Source: an uncultured Peptococcaceae bacterium
GTDB lineage: Bacteria; Bacillota; Peptococcia; Peptococcales; Peptococcaceae
Assembly (NCBI GenBank): GCA_937976375.1
Contig: CALJRU010000072.1
Span: forward strand, 1 to 50,375
DNA: 50,375 nt
Reading direction: 5' to 3'
Shown: positions 17,206 to 26,107 of the stretch, piece after piece
Numbering within the stretch: position 1 is the first letter of the stretch
How the letters are laid out: each line of letters opens with the position of its first letter
The notes under the pieces: model-generated
What the model was told of the DNA's origin: nothing
The model's database searches: none
What the model saw: the letters and a program-made list of their open reading frames with translations, nothing else
Program-made: the position numbers and the translations under genes

Positions 17206-18489
17206 CTATATGATTGCACCATCATTGAGAACCACGCGGCCTGCACGCAAAACCATACGCGGCCAGCCACGCAACACTTCACCAGTATAAGGGCAGTTTT
17301 TGCCTTTGCTGTAGAAAGTCGCAGGATCAACGGCTTTTTCTTTTTCAGGATCAAACACCATCACATCAGCCACTTTGCCAACGGAAAGACTGCCGCGGTC
17401 GATGCGCAGCAATTCTGCAGGATTGCAGCTCATAATGGTAACGATCTCGCTCAAAGTAAAGCGTCCGCTTTCAACCAGATGGGTCCAGATCAATGGGAAT
17501 GCAACCTCAATGCTGGAGATGCCATTGGCGGCACGTTCAAATTCAACCTCTTTTTTATCAGAGGAATGTGGTGCATGGTCGGTGCCAATGCAGGTGATGG
17601 TGCCATCTTTTAAGCCAGCAATAAGTGCTTCGTTATCAGCAGCTGTACGCAGAGGAGGCGCCACTTTGGCATCGGTGTTATAGCCGCGCACGGCTTCCTC
17701 GGTCAGGAAGAGGTGATGCGGCGTTACTTCACAAGTGATCGGCAGTCCTTTTGCCTGTGCTTCACGCACCAGTTCAAGGCCAGAAGCAGTACTCAAATGC
17801 TGAATGTGCAGACGCACGCCTGTCATTTTTGCCAACATAATGTCGCGCATAATAATGATGTCTTCGACTTCATTGGCAATGCCGCCCAACCCCATTTCCG
17901 TCGCAAGCGCGCCGGCATTCATCACACCGCCGCCTTTGAGGTCCTTGTCTTCGCAGTGGCTCATAAAGAGCACATCATAAGGTTTGCTATAGGTCATGGC
18001 TTTGCGCAGAATGCCGCTGTTGGCAACGGATCTGCCATCCTCTGTAAACGCGATAACGCCTGCATCCTTTAAGAAACCAATTTCAGTAATTTCCTGTCCT
18101 TCCTGTCCCTTGGTGATGGCTGCTGTCTGCAGCACATCAGCATAGCCAAGACGAGCGGATTTATCGCGAATATATTTTACAATTGGCACATTATCAACAA
18201 CCGGGAAAGTGTTTGGCATCGCCACCACAGAAGTAAAGCCCCCAGCAATGGCTGCTTTGCAGCCGCTTTCAAGGTCTTCCGATTCTTCTTGACCAGGGTC
18301 ACGCAAATGCACGTGCGTATCGATAAGCCCTGGTGTTACATAGCAGCCAGAAAGGTCAAAGATTTCTTCGTTTTCTTTTTCTGGCAGGTCCGGTCCCACT
18401 TCACAAACCACGCCATTTTCAATGCGAATGTCTGTCACGCCATCGATCGCCTGAGAAGGATCGACCAAGTGTCCATTTTTCAGTAACAT
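17206..18489 (-). CDS. pyrC: Dihydroorotase
   Basis: This 427-residue zinc amidohydrolase cyclises carbamoyl aspartate to dihydroorotate. It has the metal ligands DTHVHLRDPG, zinc-site histidines in SHCED and HIQHLS, and the catalytic GTDHAPHS. The length and motifs match the class I Gram-positive type. The ribosome binding site overlaps the pyrB stop region, 3 bases away. Confidence 0.97.
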   Translation of the reverse strand: MLLKNGHLVDPSQAIDGVTDIRIENGVVCEVGPDLPEKENEEIFDLSGCYVTPGLIDTHVHLRDPGQEESEDLESGCKAAIAGGFTSVVAMPNTFPVVDNVPIVKYIRDKSARLGYADVLQTAAITKGQEGQEITEIGFLKDAGVIAFTEDGRSVANSGILRKAMTYSKPYDVLFMSHCEDKDLKGGGVMNAGALATEMGLGGIANEVEDIIIMRDIMLAKMTGVRLHIQHLSTASGLELVREAQAKGLPITCEVTPHHLFLTEEAVRGYNTDAKVAPPLRTAADNEALIAGLKDGTITCIGTDHAPHSSDKKEVEFERAANGISSIEVAFPLIWTHLVESGRFTLSEIVTIMSCNPAELLRIDRGSLSVGKVADVMVFDPEKEKAVDPATFYSKGKNCPYTGEVLRGWPRMVLRAGRVVLNDGAII

Positions 18490-18492
18490 CTC

Positions 18493-19410
18493 TTATTCCT
18501 CCTCCATCAGCAATTTCAAAAGCGCCATGCGCACGCACAAACCGTTGGTCACCTGTTCCAAAATCTTTGATTGTGGACCATCGGCCACTTCCCCATCAAT
18601 CTCAATGCCACGATTGATTGGACCAGGATGAAGAACGATGCAATCTGGTTTTGCCAGCGCCAGGCGTTCTTTATTGAGACAATAAAAATGCGTGTATTCT
18701 TCTTTGGAAGGGAACAGCCCTGCTTTCTGGCGTTCCAGCTGGATGCGCAGCATCATTACGACATCGGCATCTTTAATGGCTTTGTCAAAATCCATTTCAA
18801 GCTTCGCACCCATTTTGGTGATGCCGCCAGACACCAGCGTTGCTGGTCCGCAAACGGTCACATCACAGCCAAACTTGTTGAGCAGCAAAAGATTGCTGCG
18901 CACCACACGGGAATGTGAAAGGTCGCCGACAATGACCACTTTCAGGCCCTTCAGGTCTTTCTTGTAGTCACAAATCGTCATCAAGTCCAAGAGCGCCTGG
19001 GATGGATGCTCGTGCGTTCCATCACCAGCATTGATGACATGCGCATTGACATGTTTGGCCAGCAATTCATGCGCGCCGCTGTTTGGATGACGCATCACAA
19101 TCACATCTGGATAATAAGCATTGATGGTCTGAGCGGTGTCAACCAGGCCTTCACCTTTCTGCACACTGCTCGAAGACGCAGTAATATTAAGGACGTTCGC
19201 GCCCTGATATTTTGCAGCCAGCTCAAAAGAAGAACGTGTTCGTGTGCTGTTTTCATAAAACAGATTGATAACGGTAACGCCCTTCAGCGCTTCGGTTTGT
19301 TTCATGCTGCGCACTTGTTCGCGCATGTCCCGCGCCAAAGAGAGGATTTGCTGTACCTCTTCAACGCTGAGCTGATTGATACTGATAAGATCTCTATGTT
19401 TTAAACCCAC
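18493..19410 (-). CDS. pyrB: Aspartate carbamoyltransferase catalytic subunit
   Basis: This 305-residue enzyme condenses carbamoyl phosphate with aspartate. It has the carbamoyl-phosphate motif FYENSTRTRSSFE, a substrate loop with SSSVQKGEG, HPSQALLD and the C-terminal HPGPINRGIEI. The start is GTG at 19410, with AGGAGG 6 bases upstream. It leads the cluster pyrB-C-K-D-F-E. No pyrI, carAB or pyrR is next to it. A promoter lies about 70 bases upstream. I did not recognise a PyrR attenuator. Confidence 0.97.
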   Translation of the reverse strand: MGLKHRDLISINQLSVEEVQQILSLARDMREQVRSMKQTEALKGVTVINLFYENSTRTRSSFELAAKYQGANVLNITASSSSVQKGEGLVDTAQTINAYYPDVIVMRHPNSGAHELLAKHVNAHVINAGDGTHEHPSQALLDLMTICDYKKDLKGLKVVIVGDLSHSRVVRSNLLLLNKFGCDVTVCGPATLVSGGITKMGAKLEMDFDKAIKDADVVMMLRIQLERQKAGLFPSKEEYTHFYCLNKERLALAKPDCIVLHPGPINRGIEIDGEVADGPQSKILEQVTNGLCVRMALLKLLMEEE

Positions 19411-19475
19411 AATGATCCTCCTTTATTTCTCAGTACACAAGCGTGTGTTAATAGATCACACAAAATTTCATGTTC

Positions 19476-19504
19476 ATTTTAGCATAAAACGTGCAGTATG
19501 GGAA
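19476..19504 (-). promoter_or_regulatory. Predicted promoter of the pyr cluster
   Basis: TTCCCA (19499-19504), a 17-base spacer and TAAAAT (19476-19481) face pyrB. The hexamers are moderate matches to sigma-A. It is back to back with the ahcY promoter in the 179-base divergent region. Confidence 0.5.
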
Positions 19505-19525
19505 ACGTTATCGCGTGACTTTGCC

Positions 19526-19554
19526 TTGCACATTCTTTTTCTTCATTTTATACT
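19526..19554 (+). promoter_or_regulatory. Predicted sigma-A promoter of ahcY-dinG
   Basis: TTGCAC (19526-19531), a 17-base spacer and TATACT (19549-19554) point toward ahcY, with a predicted 5' leader of about 30 bases. Confidence 0.68.
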
Positions 19555-19589
19555 ATATTTATTGTCCATTATCAGAAAGGAGATGCCTC

Positions 19590-20834
19590 ATGGAAAGCAT
19601 CATTAAAGATATTTCACTGGCGCCTTCCGGTCAGCTTAAAATCGACTGGGTTCGCGCTCATATGCCAATTCTCAACGAAATTGAAAAAGAATACCGCAAG
19701 ACACAGCCATTCGCCGGCAAAAAAATTGTCATCTGCCTTCATTTGGAAGCAAAGACTGCCTACATGGCACTGGTCATCAAAGCTGGCGGCGCAGAAGTAG
19801 CTGTGGCTGGGTCCAACCCGCTTTCCACCCAGGATGATATTGTCGCTGCATTGGTCGAAAACGGTATCACTGCCTTTGCTACCCACGGCGCAACGCAGGA
19901 AGAATATGCCCTTTACATCCAAAAGCTGGCTGAATTTGAACCAGATCTTTTCATCGACGATGGTGGTGATTTCACCGCCATGCTCCATCGTGATTATCCG
20001 GAACTTGTTGCCAAATTGCTTGGTGGCTGTGAAGAAACGACCACTGGCATCATTCGCCTCAAAGCCATGGAGCAAGACGGCGATCTGCGCACACCAATGA
20101 TTGCGGTCAATAATGCCATGATGAAACACCTCTTTGACAACCGCTACGGCACCGGTCAATCTGTCATGGACGCTGTCATGCACAACACCAACCTGGTCAT
20201 CGCCAGCAAGACGGTTGTCGTTGTCGGTTATGGCTGGTGCGGCAAAGGTGTCGCCATGCGTGCCAAAGGGATGGGCGCCAAAGTCATCATCACTGAAATT
20301 GATCCAATCAAGGCCACCGAAGCGCTAATGGATGGCTTCACCGTGATGCCGATCGTGGAAGCCGCCACCAAGGGCGATATTTTTATCACCGTCACTGGCA
20401 ATAAAAATGTCATCGACCGCGACGCGCTGAGTGTCATGAAAGACCAGGCCATTCTCTGCAATGCCGGTCATTTCGACGTTGAAATCAACAAACATGCGCT
20501 GGAAGATCTCGCTGTCAGCATTCAGCCTGCCCGCAACAACATCCTCGCTTATAACATGGCCGATGGCCGCACCCTTTATCTCATCGGCGAAGGACGTCTC
20601 GTTAACCTTGCTGCTGGTGATGGCCATCCTGCTGAAATCATGGACCTCACCTTCGGTCTGCAAACCCTTTCTCTGCAATACCTTTGCGAACATCCAGACC
20701 TCGATGCCCATGTCTATGATGTGCCGGAATCCATCGACAAGCGTGTGGCACTGATTAAACTTGCATCGATGGGTGTTCAAATTGACACGCTCACCGCAGA
20801 GCAGGAAGATTACCTGAACAGCTGGGCGTTATGA
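19590..20834 (+). CDS. ahcY: S-adenosylhomocysteine hydrolase family protein
   Basis: This 414-residue NAD-dependent enzyme hydrolyses S-adenosylhomocysteine to homocysteine and adenosine, recycling the product of methylations. It has TTTGI, the Lys/Asp pair in MMKHLFDNRYG, the NAD-binding GYGWCGKGVAMRAKGMGA, ITEIDPI, and CNAGHFDVEI. The ATG at 19590 has AAAGGAG 7 bases upstream; a longer open frame from 19491 spans the promoter and is rejected. Like several thermophile/anaerobe homologues, it could prefer deaminated S-inosylhomocysteine; sequence alone does not decide. Its stop overlaps the start of the next gene. Confidence 0.93.
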   Translation: MESIIKDISLAPSGQLKIDWVRAHMPILNEIEKEYRKTQPFAGKKIVICLHLEAKTAYMALVIKAGGAEVAVAGSNPLSTQDDIVAALVENGITAFATHGATQEEYALYIQKLAEFEPDLFIDDGGDFTAMLHRDYPELVAKLLGGCEETTTGIIRLKAMEQDGDLRTPMIAVNNAMMKHLFDNRYGTGQSVMDAVMHNTNLVIASKTVVVVGYGWCGKGVAMRAKGMGAKVIITEIDPIKATEALMDGFTVMPIVEAATKGDIFITVTGNKNVIDRDALSVMKDQAILCNAGHFDVEINKHALEDLAVSIQPARNNILAYNMADGRTLYLIGEGRLVNLAAGDGHPAEIMDLTFGLQTLSLQYLCEHPDLDAHVYDVPESIDKRVALIKLASMGVQIDTLTAEQEDYLNSWAL

Positions 20835-23605
20835 TGAAAAAATACACCAATTTTATTGCCCTTGACGTGGAAACAACAGGGCTCAATGACGATTCAGAAA
20901 TCATTGAAGTGGGTCTTGCCATCGTCGAAAATGGGACTGTTGCCCGCACTTGGCAAAGTCTTGTTCGTCCGCAAAAGCGCATCCCTAAAGACATTGCCAT
21001 TATGACAGGCATCACCAATGAAATGGTGGCAGATGCACCACGCTGGGCCGACATTGAAGACGAATTGCTCGCCCTTCTGGATGATCATTTATTGCTCGCC
21101 CATAATTATCCTTTCGACAAAGGACGTTTGGAATACCAGCTTGGTCATAGCCTGCACAATGCATGGCTGGATTCCCATGACATGGCCAAGCTTTTTCTGC
21201 CAACATTATCCAGCTACAAACTCATGGCCATCGCCACTCACCTGCATATTCCAGATACGAACCATCATCGTGCCTTAAACGATGCCATCGTCTGCGCCCA
21301 GGTATTTCTCAAACTGCTTGAGGACGCCAGCCGCCTGGATCCGTTTGTGCTGCATGAGATGGCTGTCACGTACAACGGTCAGCAGGAATCTCTCTTTGGC
21401 AGCACTTCATTCAGCTTAGGAGACTTGCTGTTTCGTTTGGCTGAAACAGCCACTGCTTCCATGGCCTCAGAACCGCTGGCTTTTACCGATGATGCATTCC
21501 CTGACTTTTACAGCAGCCCTCGCTTACGCTTTGATGATGCGGAATCTTTCTTCGCACAGCAAGGCATTCTCGCGCAAAATAAGCCAGATTTTCAATATCG
21601 TGCACCACAGGTAGAAATGCTTGGCTGCATCAAGCAGGCATTCGAAACCGACAAGCATGCGCTTATTGAAGCAGGCACCGGCACCGGAAAATCGTTCGCC
21701 TACCTGGTCCCTGCCCTGCTTTGGAGTTTTGAACACGATGCCCGCGTCGTCATTGCAACGGGGACCATCAATTTGCAGGAGCAGCTCTATCATGCCGACT
21801 TGCCATTTCTGAAAGAAGCGCTCGGCTATCCTTTTGCGACGGCGATTGCCAAGGGACGCAGCAACTACCTCTGCCTGCGCCGTTTCAGCGAATACTGTCG
21901 GCGTGCCGCCACCGCTTCAGAGCGTGAGCGCGTTTTTGCCACCTCCCTGGTGCTTTGGCACGCTCAAGACCACAGCGGCGACCGTGAACACCTCAACCTT
22001 AACAAGGCCGAAATCCAGTACTGGCAAAACATTGCCAGCGCACCGGATACCTGCCTCGGCAGACGCTGCCCATTCTATAATGAATGCTGTTACTTCAACA
22101 GCAAGCGTCAATGTGAGCAGGCACGCGTCGTCATCACCAACCATTCCCTGCTGTTCCAGGATCTCAAAATTGGCAGCCTGCTGCCAGAGTATGACCGCGT
22201 CATCATTGATGAGGCCCATCATCTTGAAGATGAAGCCACCCATCAATTTACTGACACCGTTGATTTTGAATTGATGCAGAAACTGCTTGGTAATTTCACA
22301 CGCAACGGCGGATTTCTTGGCCGTGTTGCGATTGCCGTTGGCACAGCAGAGAATTTGGCCGAAAACAGCAGCACCATTACGGAACGCGCCAATCGTGCCA
22401 TGACAGACGGTGTTGATGCCGCCAAGGCCATCACTGCAACCATCACTTTTGCCAACAATATCCCTGAGCTTTCCAATATTGGTGACCTGCGCATCACCGA
22501 TAAAATCCGCAACAGCGGCTGGTGGCTCAACCTTGAAGAATCCCTGCGCAAAAGTCATCGCGCCCTTACCACAGCGGTCACCTCGATTCAGCGTCTGCTG
22601 AACAGCCTGGATGAAGATGAAACCATTGAATCGCTTTTGCGCGAAATGACCCACGCCCATGATCGCCTGGCAGAACAGCGCGATTGGCTGGAACGTTTTA
22701 TCGCCGGGATTGACGACAGTTTCGTTTACTGGGCCAAGACGTACAAAAACTTCAGCTACGCCAATCTGCTGCTCAACGCCGCTTATATTGATATCATGCC
22801 GCTTGTGCATGAAAAATTGTTCGAGGCCAAAAAAACTGTGGTGCTCACGTCGGCAACATTGGCAGTCAATAAAGATCTCAACTATACCGCCAACAAATTC
22901 TTGCTGGAGCCCGATGAATATCTGTCATCCATCAATGAATCGCCTTTCGACTACGCACATCACTCCCTCATCGCCATTCCGAACGATCACAAAGATTATT
23001 CAAAAACCAATGATTTTGAATACACGCGCACCATCATTGCCGATCTTAAAACATTGATCCCTGCTGTTGATGGTGACATGCTGGTGCTCTTCACCTCCTA
23101 CGCCATGCTCAATAAGGTGCAGCAGGCCTTGAAAGACGAGCCATCACTCGGCGACTATCGCATTCTCGCGCATGGACAGGACGGCAGCCGCTCCAGCCTT
23201 CTTGAAGCGCTGCAAGATGGTGAAAAAACCGTGCTCCTCGGTGCCAACAGCTTTTGGGAAGGTGTCGACGTCAAAGGCGCCAGCCTGCGTACGGTCGTGA
23301 TTACCAAGCTGCCTTTCACGCCACCTACTATGCCCATTGAAAGCGCACGCAATGATCTCTTAAAAAGTCAGGGCAAAAACGCTTTTTCCGCCAACAGCCT
23401 GCCTCAGGCTGTGCTGCGGTTCCGCCAAGGCTGCGGCCGTCTGATCCGTTCGAACAGCGACAGAGGCTGCATCATCATTCTCGATAATCGCGTGCTCACG
23501 AAAAGCTATGGCCGCACGTTTCTGGATTCGCTGCCTGAGCAGCCAATCTGGACCGACTCGGTGGCAAAACTGGCCGATAAACTTGAAAAATGGCATCAAC
23601 AATAA
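20831..23605 (+). CDS. dinG: DinG-type 3'-5' exonuclease-helicase fusion
   Basis: A 924-residue protein. Residues 1-165 are a DEDD exonuclease domain (ALDVETTGL, LLAHNYPFDKGRLEYQL, HRALNDA). From about 255 comes an XPD/DinG-like superfamily 2 helicase with Walker A EAGTGTGKS, DEAH box IDEAHHLED and C-terminal motifs GANSFWEGVD and FRQGCGRLIRS. Four cysteines between motifs (CLRR, CLGRRC, QCEQ) could hold a [4Fe-4S] cluster. This is the long Gram-positive DinG type, expected in DNA repair or replication-conflict resolution. It overlaps ahcY by 4 bases, so translation is coupled. Confidence 0.95.
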   Translation: MMKKYTNFIALDVETTGLNDDSEIIEVGLAIVENGTVARTWQSLVRPQKRIPKDIAIMTGITNEMVADAPRWADIEDELLALLDDHLLLAHNYPFDKGRLEYQLGHSLHNAWLDSHDMAKLFLPTLSSYKLMAIATHLHIPDTNHHRALNDAIVCAQVFLKLLEDASRLDPFVLHEMAVTYNGQQESLFGSTSFSLGDLLFRLAETATASMASEPLAFTDDAFPDFYSSPRLRFDDAESFFAQQGILAQNKPDFQYRAPQVEMLGCIKQAFETDKHALIEAGTGTGKSFAYLVPALLWSFEHDARVVIATGTINLQEQLYHADLPFLKEALGYPFATAIAKGRSNYLCLRRFSEYCRRAATASERERVFATSLVLWHAQDHSGDREHLNLNKAEIQYWQNIASAPDTCLGRRCPFYNECCYFNSKRQCEQARVVITNHSLLFQDLKIGSLLPEYDRVIIDEAHHLEDEATHQFTDTVDFELMQKLLGNFTRNGGFLGRVAIAVGTAENLAENSSTITERANRAMTDGVDAAKAITATITFANNIPELSNIGDLRITDKIRNSGWWLNLEESLRKSHRALTTAVTSIQRLLNSLDEDETIESLLREMTHAHDRLAEQRDWLERFIAGIDDSFVYWAKTYKNFSYANLLLNAAYIDIMPLVHEKLFEAKKTVVLTSATLAVNKDLNYTANKFLLEPDEYLSSINESPFDYAHHSLIAIPNDHKDYSKTNDFEYTRTIIADLKTLIPAVDGDMLVLFTSYAMLNKVQQALKDEPSLGDYRILAHGQDGSRSSLLEALQDGEKTVLLGANSFWEGVDVKGASLRTVVITKLPFTPPTMPIESARNDLLKSQGKNAFSANSLPQAVLRFRQGCGRLIRSNSDRGCIIILDNRVLTKSYGRTFLDSLPEQPIWTDSVAKLADKLEKWHQQ

Positions 23606-23609
23606 AAAA

Positions 23610-23643
23610 ACTGCAACGATTGCTGCTTGGCAATCGTTGCAGT
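23610..23643. terminator. Bidirectional terminator after dinG
   Basis: ACTGCAACGATTGC and GCAATCGTTGCAGT form a perfect 14-bp stem with a 6-base loop, flanked by seven A on the left and seven T on the right. It serves dinG and the convergent unknown gene. Confidence 0.93.
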
Positions 23644-23654
23644 TTTTTTATAAA

Positions 23655-24557
23655 TTAGTTGGCAGGTTTGAACTGCAAAAGGTTATTCTTATCGTCTTGT
23701 TTGTGACGAATGTCTTCTTCTGGCAGAATCATGCCCATCAGCATGCCGCTGACATCAAGATAACGGCCCTTTTTCAGGTTCTTCAGCGCTGACAGGTACA
23801 CTGGCGCGATAACGTGCAGATCCTGACCTTCACAGTCAACCACGATGTCGTACAGGCTGGTCATGGCACCGGTCTCAACCTTTTCAAAGGATTTGATTTT
23901 GAAGATGCCCTGGCTGAATGTGAAAGGCATGATGCGGTAGTCTTGTACCAGCATCTGAAGCATTTTTTCAAATTCAGTGTCGCGTTTTTCTTTGTCTTCG
24001 GCAACCATGGCTGAATAAATCAAACCCGTTGGCAAGAAGTCGCCAATCTCAGGAAGGTCGGCATTTTTCTTCTTGGTGTTGTAATCTTTTTTCGTATTGA
24101 TGATGTTCACATCAAAAGCGAACATGTTGATGTTCGCAGCGATGGTTTCACCTGCAGACACATTGCGCAGATCGTTCTTGTTGGCGGTTTCCAATAAAAC
24201 AGGCACCAGTTTTTCGCCCAACTTCCAGGTGACAGGAAGCACGGTATCAAAACGATCATCTTCTGACGAAATGTAATTATCCAGGTCCTTTTCGAGGGCA
24301 ATGACGCTGTCGCTGTCACGTCCAGAATCATAGTGTACATCTACACGCCAGATCCCATCTTCCATATTTTCATCTTTGGTTTCTAAATAATGGAAGAAGT
24401 GCAGATGGCGGTTTTCGTCGAAATAATGGGTAATCATCCCATTGCCCGTTTCCTTGGCATCTCCGCGCTGGAGAATGTACCACTGCATCATTTCTTCCAA
24501 TTCATCATGACTGAAACATGTCATTTGTAAATTCATCAATTCTTTCAAAAAAGCCAT
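23655..24557 (-). CDS. Uncharacterised cytoplasmic protein of 300 residues
   Basis: I do not recognise this protein. It has 300 residues, no signal peptide and no membrane segments, and is acidic and Lys-rich in parts (KKDYNTKKK near residue 160). The second half (PFTFSQGIFKIKSF, VVDCEGQDLHVIAPVYLSALKNLKKG) is predicted beta-rich with a conserved-looking core. GGAGG lies 10 bases before the ATG. It is a single gene between two strong bidirectional terminators, so it is transcribed alone. The codon pattern resembles its neighbours. It is a real gene by length, ribosome site and isolation, but its function is unknown. Confidence 0.75.
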   Translation of the reverse strand: MAFLKELMNLQMTCFSHDELEEMMQWYILQRGDAKETGNGMITHYFDENRHLHFFHYLETKDENMEDGIWRVDVHYDSGRDSDSVIALEKDLDNYISSEDDRFDTVLPVTWKLGEKLVPVLLETANKNDLRNVSAGETIAANINMFAFDVNIINTKKDYNTKKKNADLPEIGDFLPTGLIYSAMVAEDKEKRDTEFEKMLQMLVQDYRIMPFTFSQGIFKIKSFEKVETGAMTSLYDIVVDCEGQDLHVIAPVYLSALKNLKKGRYLDVSGMLMGMILPEEDIRHKQDDKNNLLQFKPAN

Positions 24558-24728
24558 GAATGTGCTTCCTCCTTATACTCATCTATACATCATAGTAGCA
24601 TTAAAGGGTTATCTCTATCAACCATTTTTCTTAAAAATATTAACGTTTTTTCTGCACCAGCCCACACGATAAACAAGAAGTATGCAAGTCATAAAGAATC
24701 TTCTCTAAGCGCCTCAGCAAACAACATG

Positions 24729-24770
24729 AAAAGGCCTCATCATCTGCCAACGCAAATGATGAGGCCTTTT
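24729..24770. terminator. Bidirectional terminator after glcF
   Basis: AAAAGGCCTCATCAT pairs with ATGATGAGGCCTTTT (15-bp stem, 12-base loop). A-rich and T-rich flanks allow function on both strands. On the minus strand it ends the rluB-glcD-glcF transcript. Confidence 0.9.
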
Positions 24771-24778
24771 TACATGAT

Positions 24779-26104
24779 TTATTTTTTCGTAATGGCTTTC
24801 ATGCGATCAATACGACCTTGACGTTCTGATTCATCATAAGCTTCCGAAAGAATTTCAACGGTATGTTTTACTTTACGCTGACCGCCAAAACGTTTCTGCC
24901 CATCGGTGAGCTGCATGATGCAGGAACCACAACCGGTAACGATCACTTCAGCGCCAGTCTTTTCAATGTCTTTGCACTTTTCATGCTGAATATCCATGGA
25001 AAGATCATAATGGGTTAAGCTAAAGGACCCAGCAGAACCGCAGCAGCGGTTTGGCTTGCTCATTTCACGGAATTCAATGTCAGGCAGCGCATTGAGAATT
25101 TGACGAGGTTCCTGATAAACGCCCATACCACGACGCAAGTGGCATGGATCGTGGTAGGTAACCACTTGATGAATGGTATGCAGGCCAGAAACATCCGCCT
25201 TGACCACATTCATCAGGAAATCGCTCCAGTCAATAACCTTGGCAGCAACACGTTTTGCGTCTGCATAAGCATTGGTGTCTTCCAAAAGTTCTGGATAATG
25301 TTCCTTGAAGGAAAGTGCGCAGGAACCGCACACGAAAACAATGTAGTCAACATCCAAGTTCTTGAACAATTTCACATGATCCAGAGCCATTTCCTTAGCG
25401 GTCTTTTGATCACCATGTGCAAGAACAGGCATGCCGCAGCAGTGCTGTTTCTTTGGCACAATGACTTCTACATTGTTGCGCTTCATAACGTTCATGAAGG
25501 AACGTGCAATGTTTGGATACATATAGTTGGAAGCGCAGCCAGTAAAGAAGGCCACTTTGTATTTAACAGGACCAATTGGCTTATTGTCTTCCGGCACTGT
25601 TGCACGGAATGGCTTGTTGGCCAGATCAGGAATGACACGGCGCATATCTAAGCCGAATGGGAAACGAGGGGTGTAACCGCCGGTTTCTTTTTCCTTCTTA
25701 AAGACTGCCCCCTGGAAATTCCCGCCGAGACGCATCCCGGTGTCCATGAGTTTTGGATGGTCAACCACGTTGAAGATGACTTTCTTCAGTGGATGCAGAC
25801 CTTCTTTGCGAACCAATTCAGAGCGTGCTGCAAGAACGATCTTGTCAATTTCAACGCCGCAAGGGCAGATTTCAACGCAGGCTTTGCAGGTCAGGCAAAG
25901 ATGGAGGTTATGTTCGAGCCCTGGCGTGCTTGGATCAACAAGCCCTTTCAGCAAGGCATCAACAAGTTTGATTTTGCCGCGGGCAACAGTGCCTTCACGA
26001 TGGGTCTGAAGATAAATTGGGCAGACTTCTTGGCAGTTCCCGCAGGACATACATTTTGCGACTTCTTCACGCGCGAAGTCCATAGTTTCAAAAGGTGCAC
26101 TCAT
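24779..26104 (-). CDS. glcF: Glycolate/lactate oxidase iron-sulfur subunit (GlcF-like)
   Basis: A 441-residue electron-transfer partner of the FAD oxidase encoded just upstream. Two ferredoxin-type [4Fe-4S] motifs near the N-terminus (CMSCGNCQEVCP, CLTCKACVEICPCG) are followed by two CCG domains (QHCCGMPV with FVCGSCA; NRCCGSAG with VTGCGSC). This is the heterodisulfide-reductase-like layout of GlcF and LldE-type subunits. The pair passes electrons from a 2-hydroxyacid to a soluble or membrane acceptor. Only 3 bases separate it from glcD. No third (GlcE) gene is present. Confidence 0.92.
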   Translation of the reverse strand: MSAPFETMDFAREEVAKCMSCGNCQEVCPIYLQTHREGTVARGKIKLVDALLKGLVDPSTPGLEHNLHLCLTCKACVEICPCGVEIDKIVLAARSELVRKEGLHPLKKVIFNVVDHPKLMDTGMRLGGNFQGAVFKKEKETGGYTPRFPFGLDMRRVIPDLANKPFRATVPEDNKPIGPVKYKVAFFTGCASNYMYPNIARSFMNVMKRNNVEVIVPKKQHCCGMPVLAHGDQKTAKEMALDHVKLFKNLDVDYIVFVCGSCALSFKEHYPELLEDTNAYADAKRVAAKVIDWSDFLMNVVKADVSGLHTIHQVVTYHDPCHLRRGMGVYQEPRQILNALPDIEFREMSKPNRCCGSAGSFSLTHYDLSMDIQHEKCKDIEKTGAEVIVTGCGSCIMQLTDGQKRFGGQRKVKHTVEILSEAYDESERQGRIDRMKAITKK

Positions 26105-26107
26105 TCC

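Noticed and set aside
19411..19475. PyrR-type attenuator before pyrB
   Set aside because: The leader is short, has only a weak ACACA/TGTGT hairpin, no T-rich terminator and no recognisable PyrR-binding anti-antiterminator.
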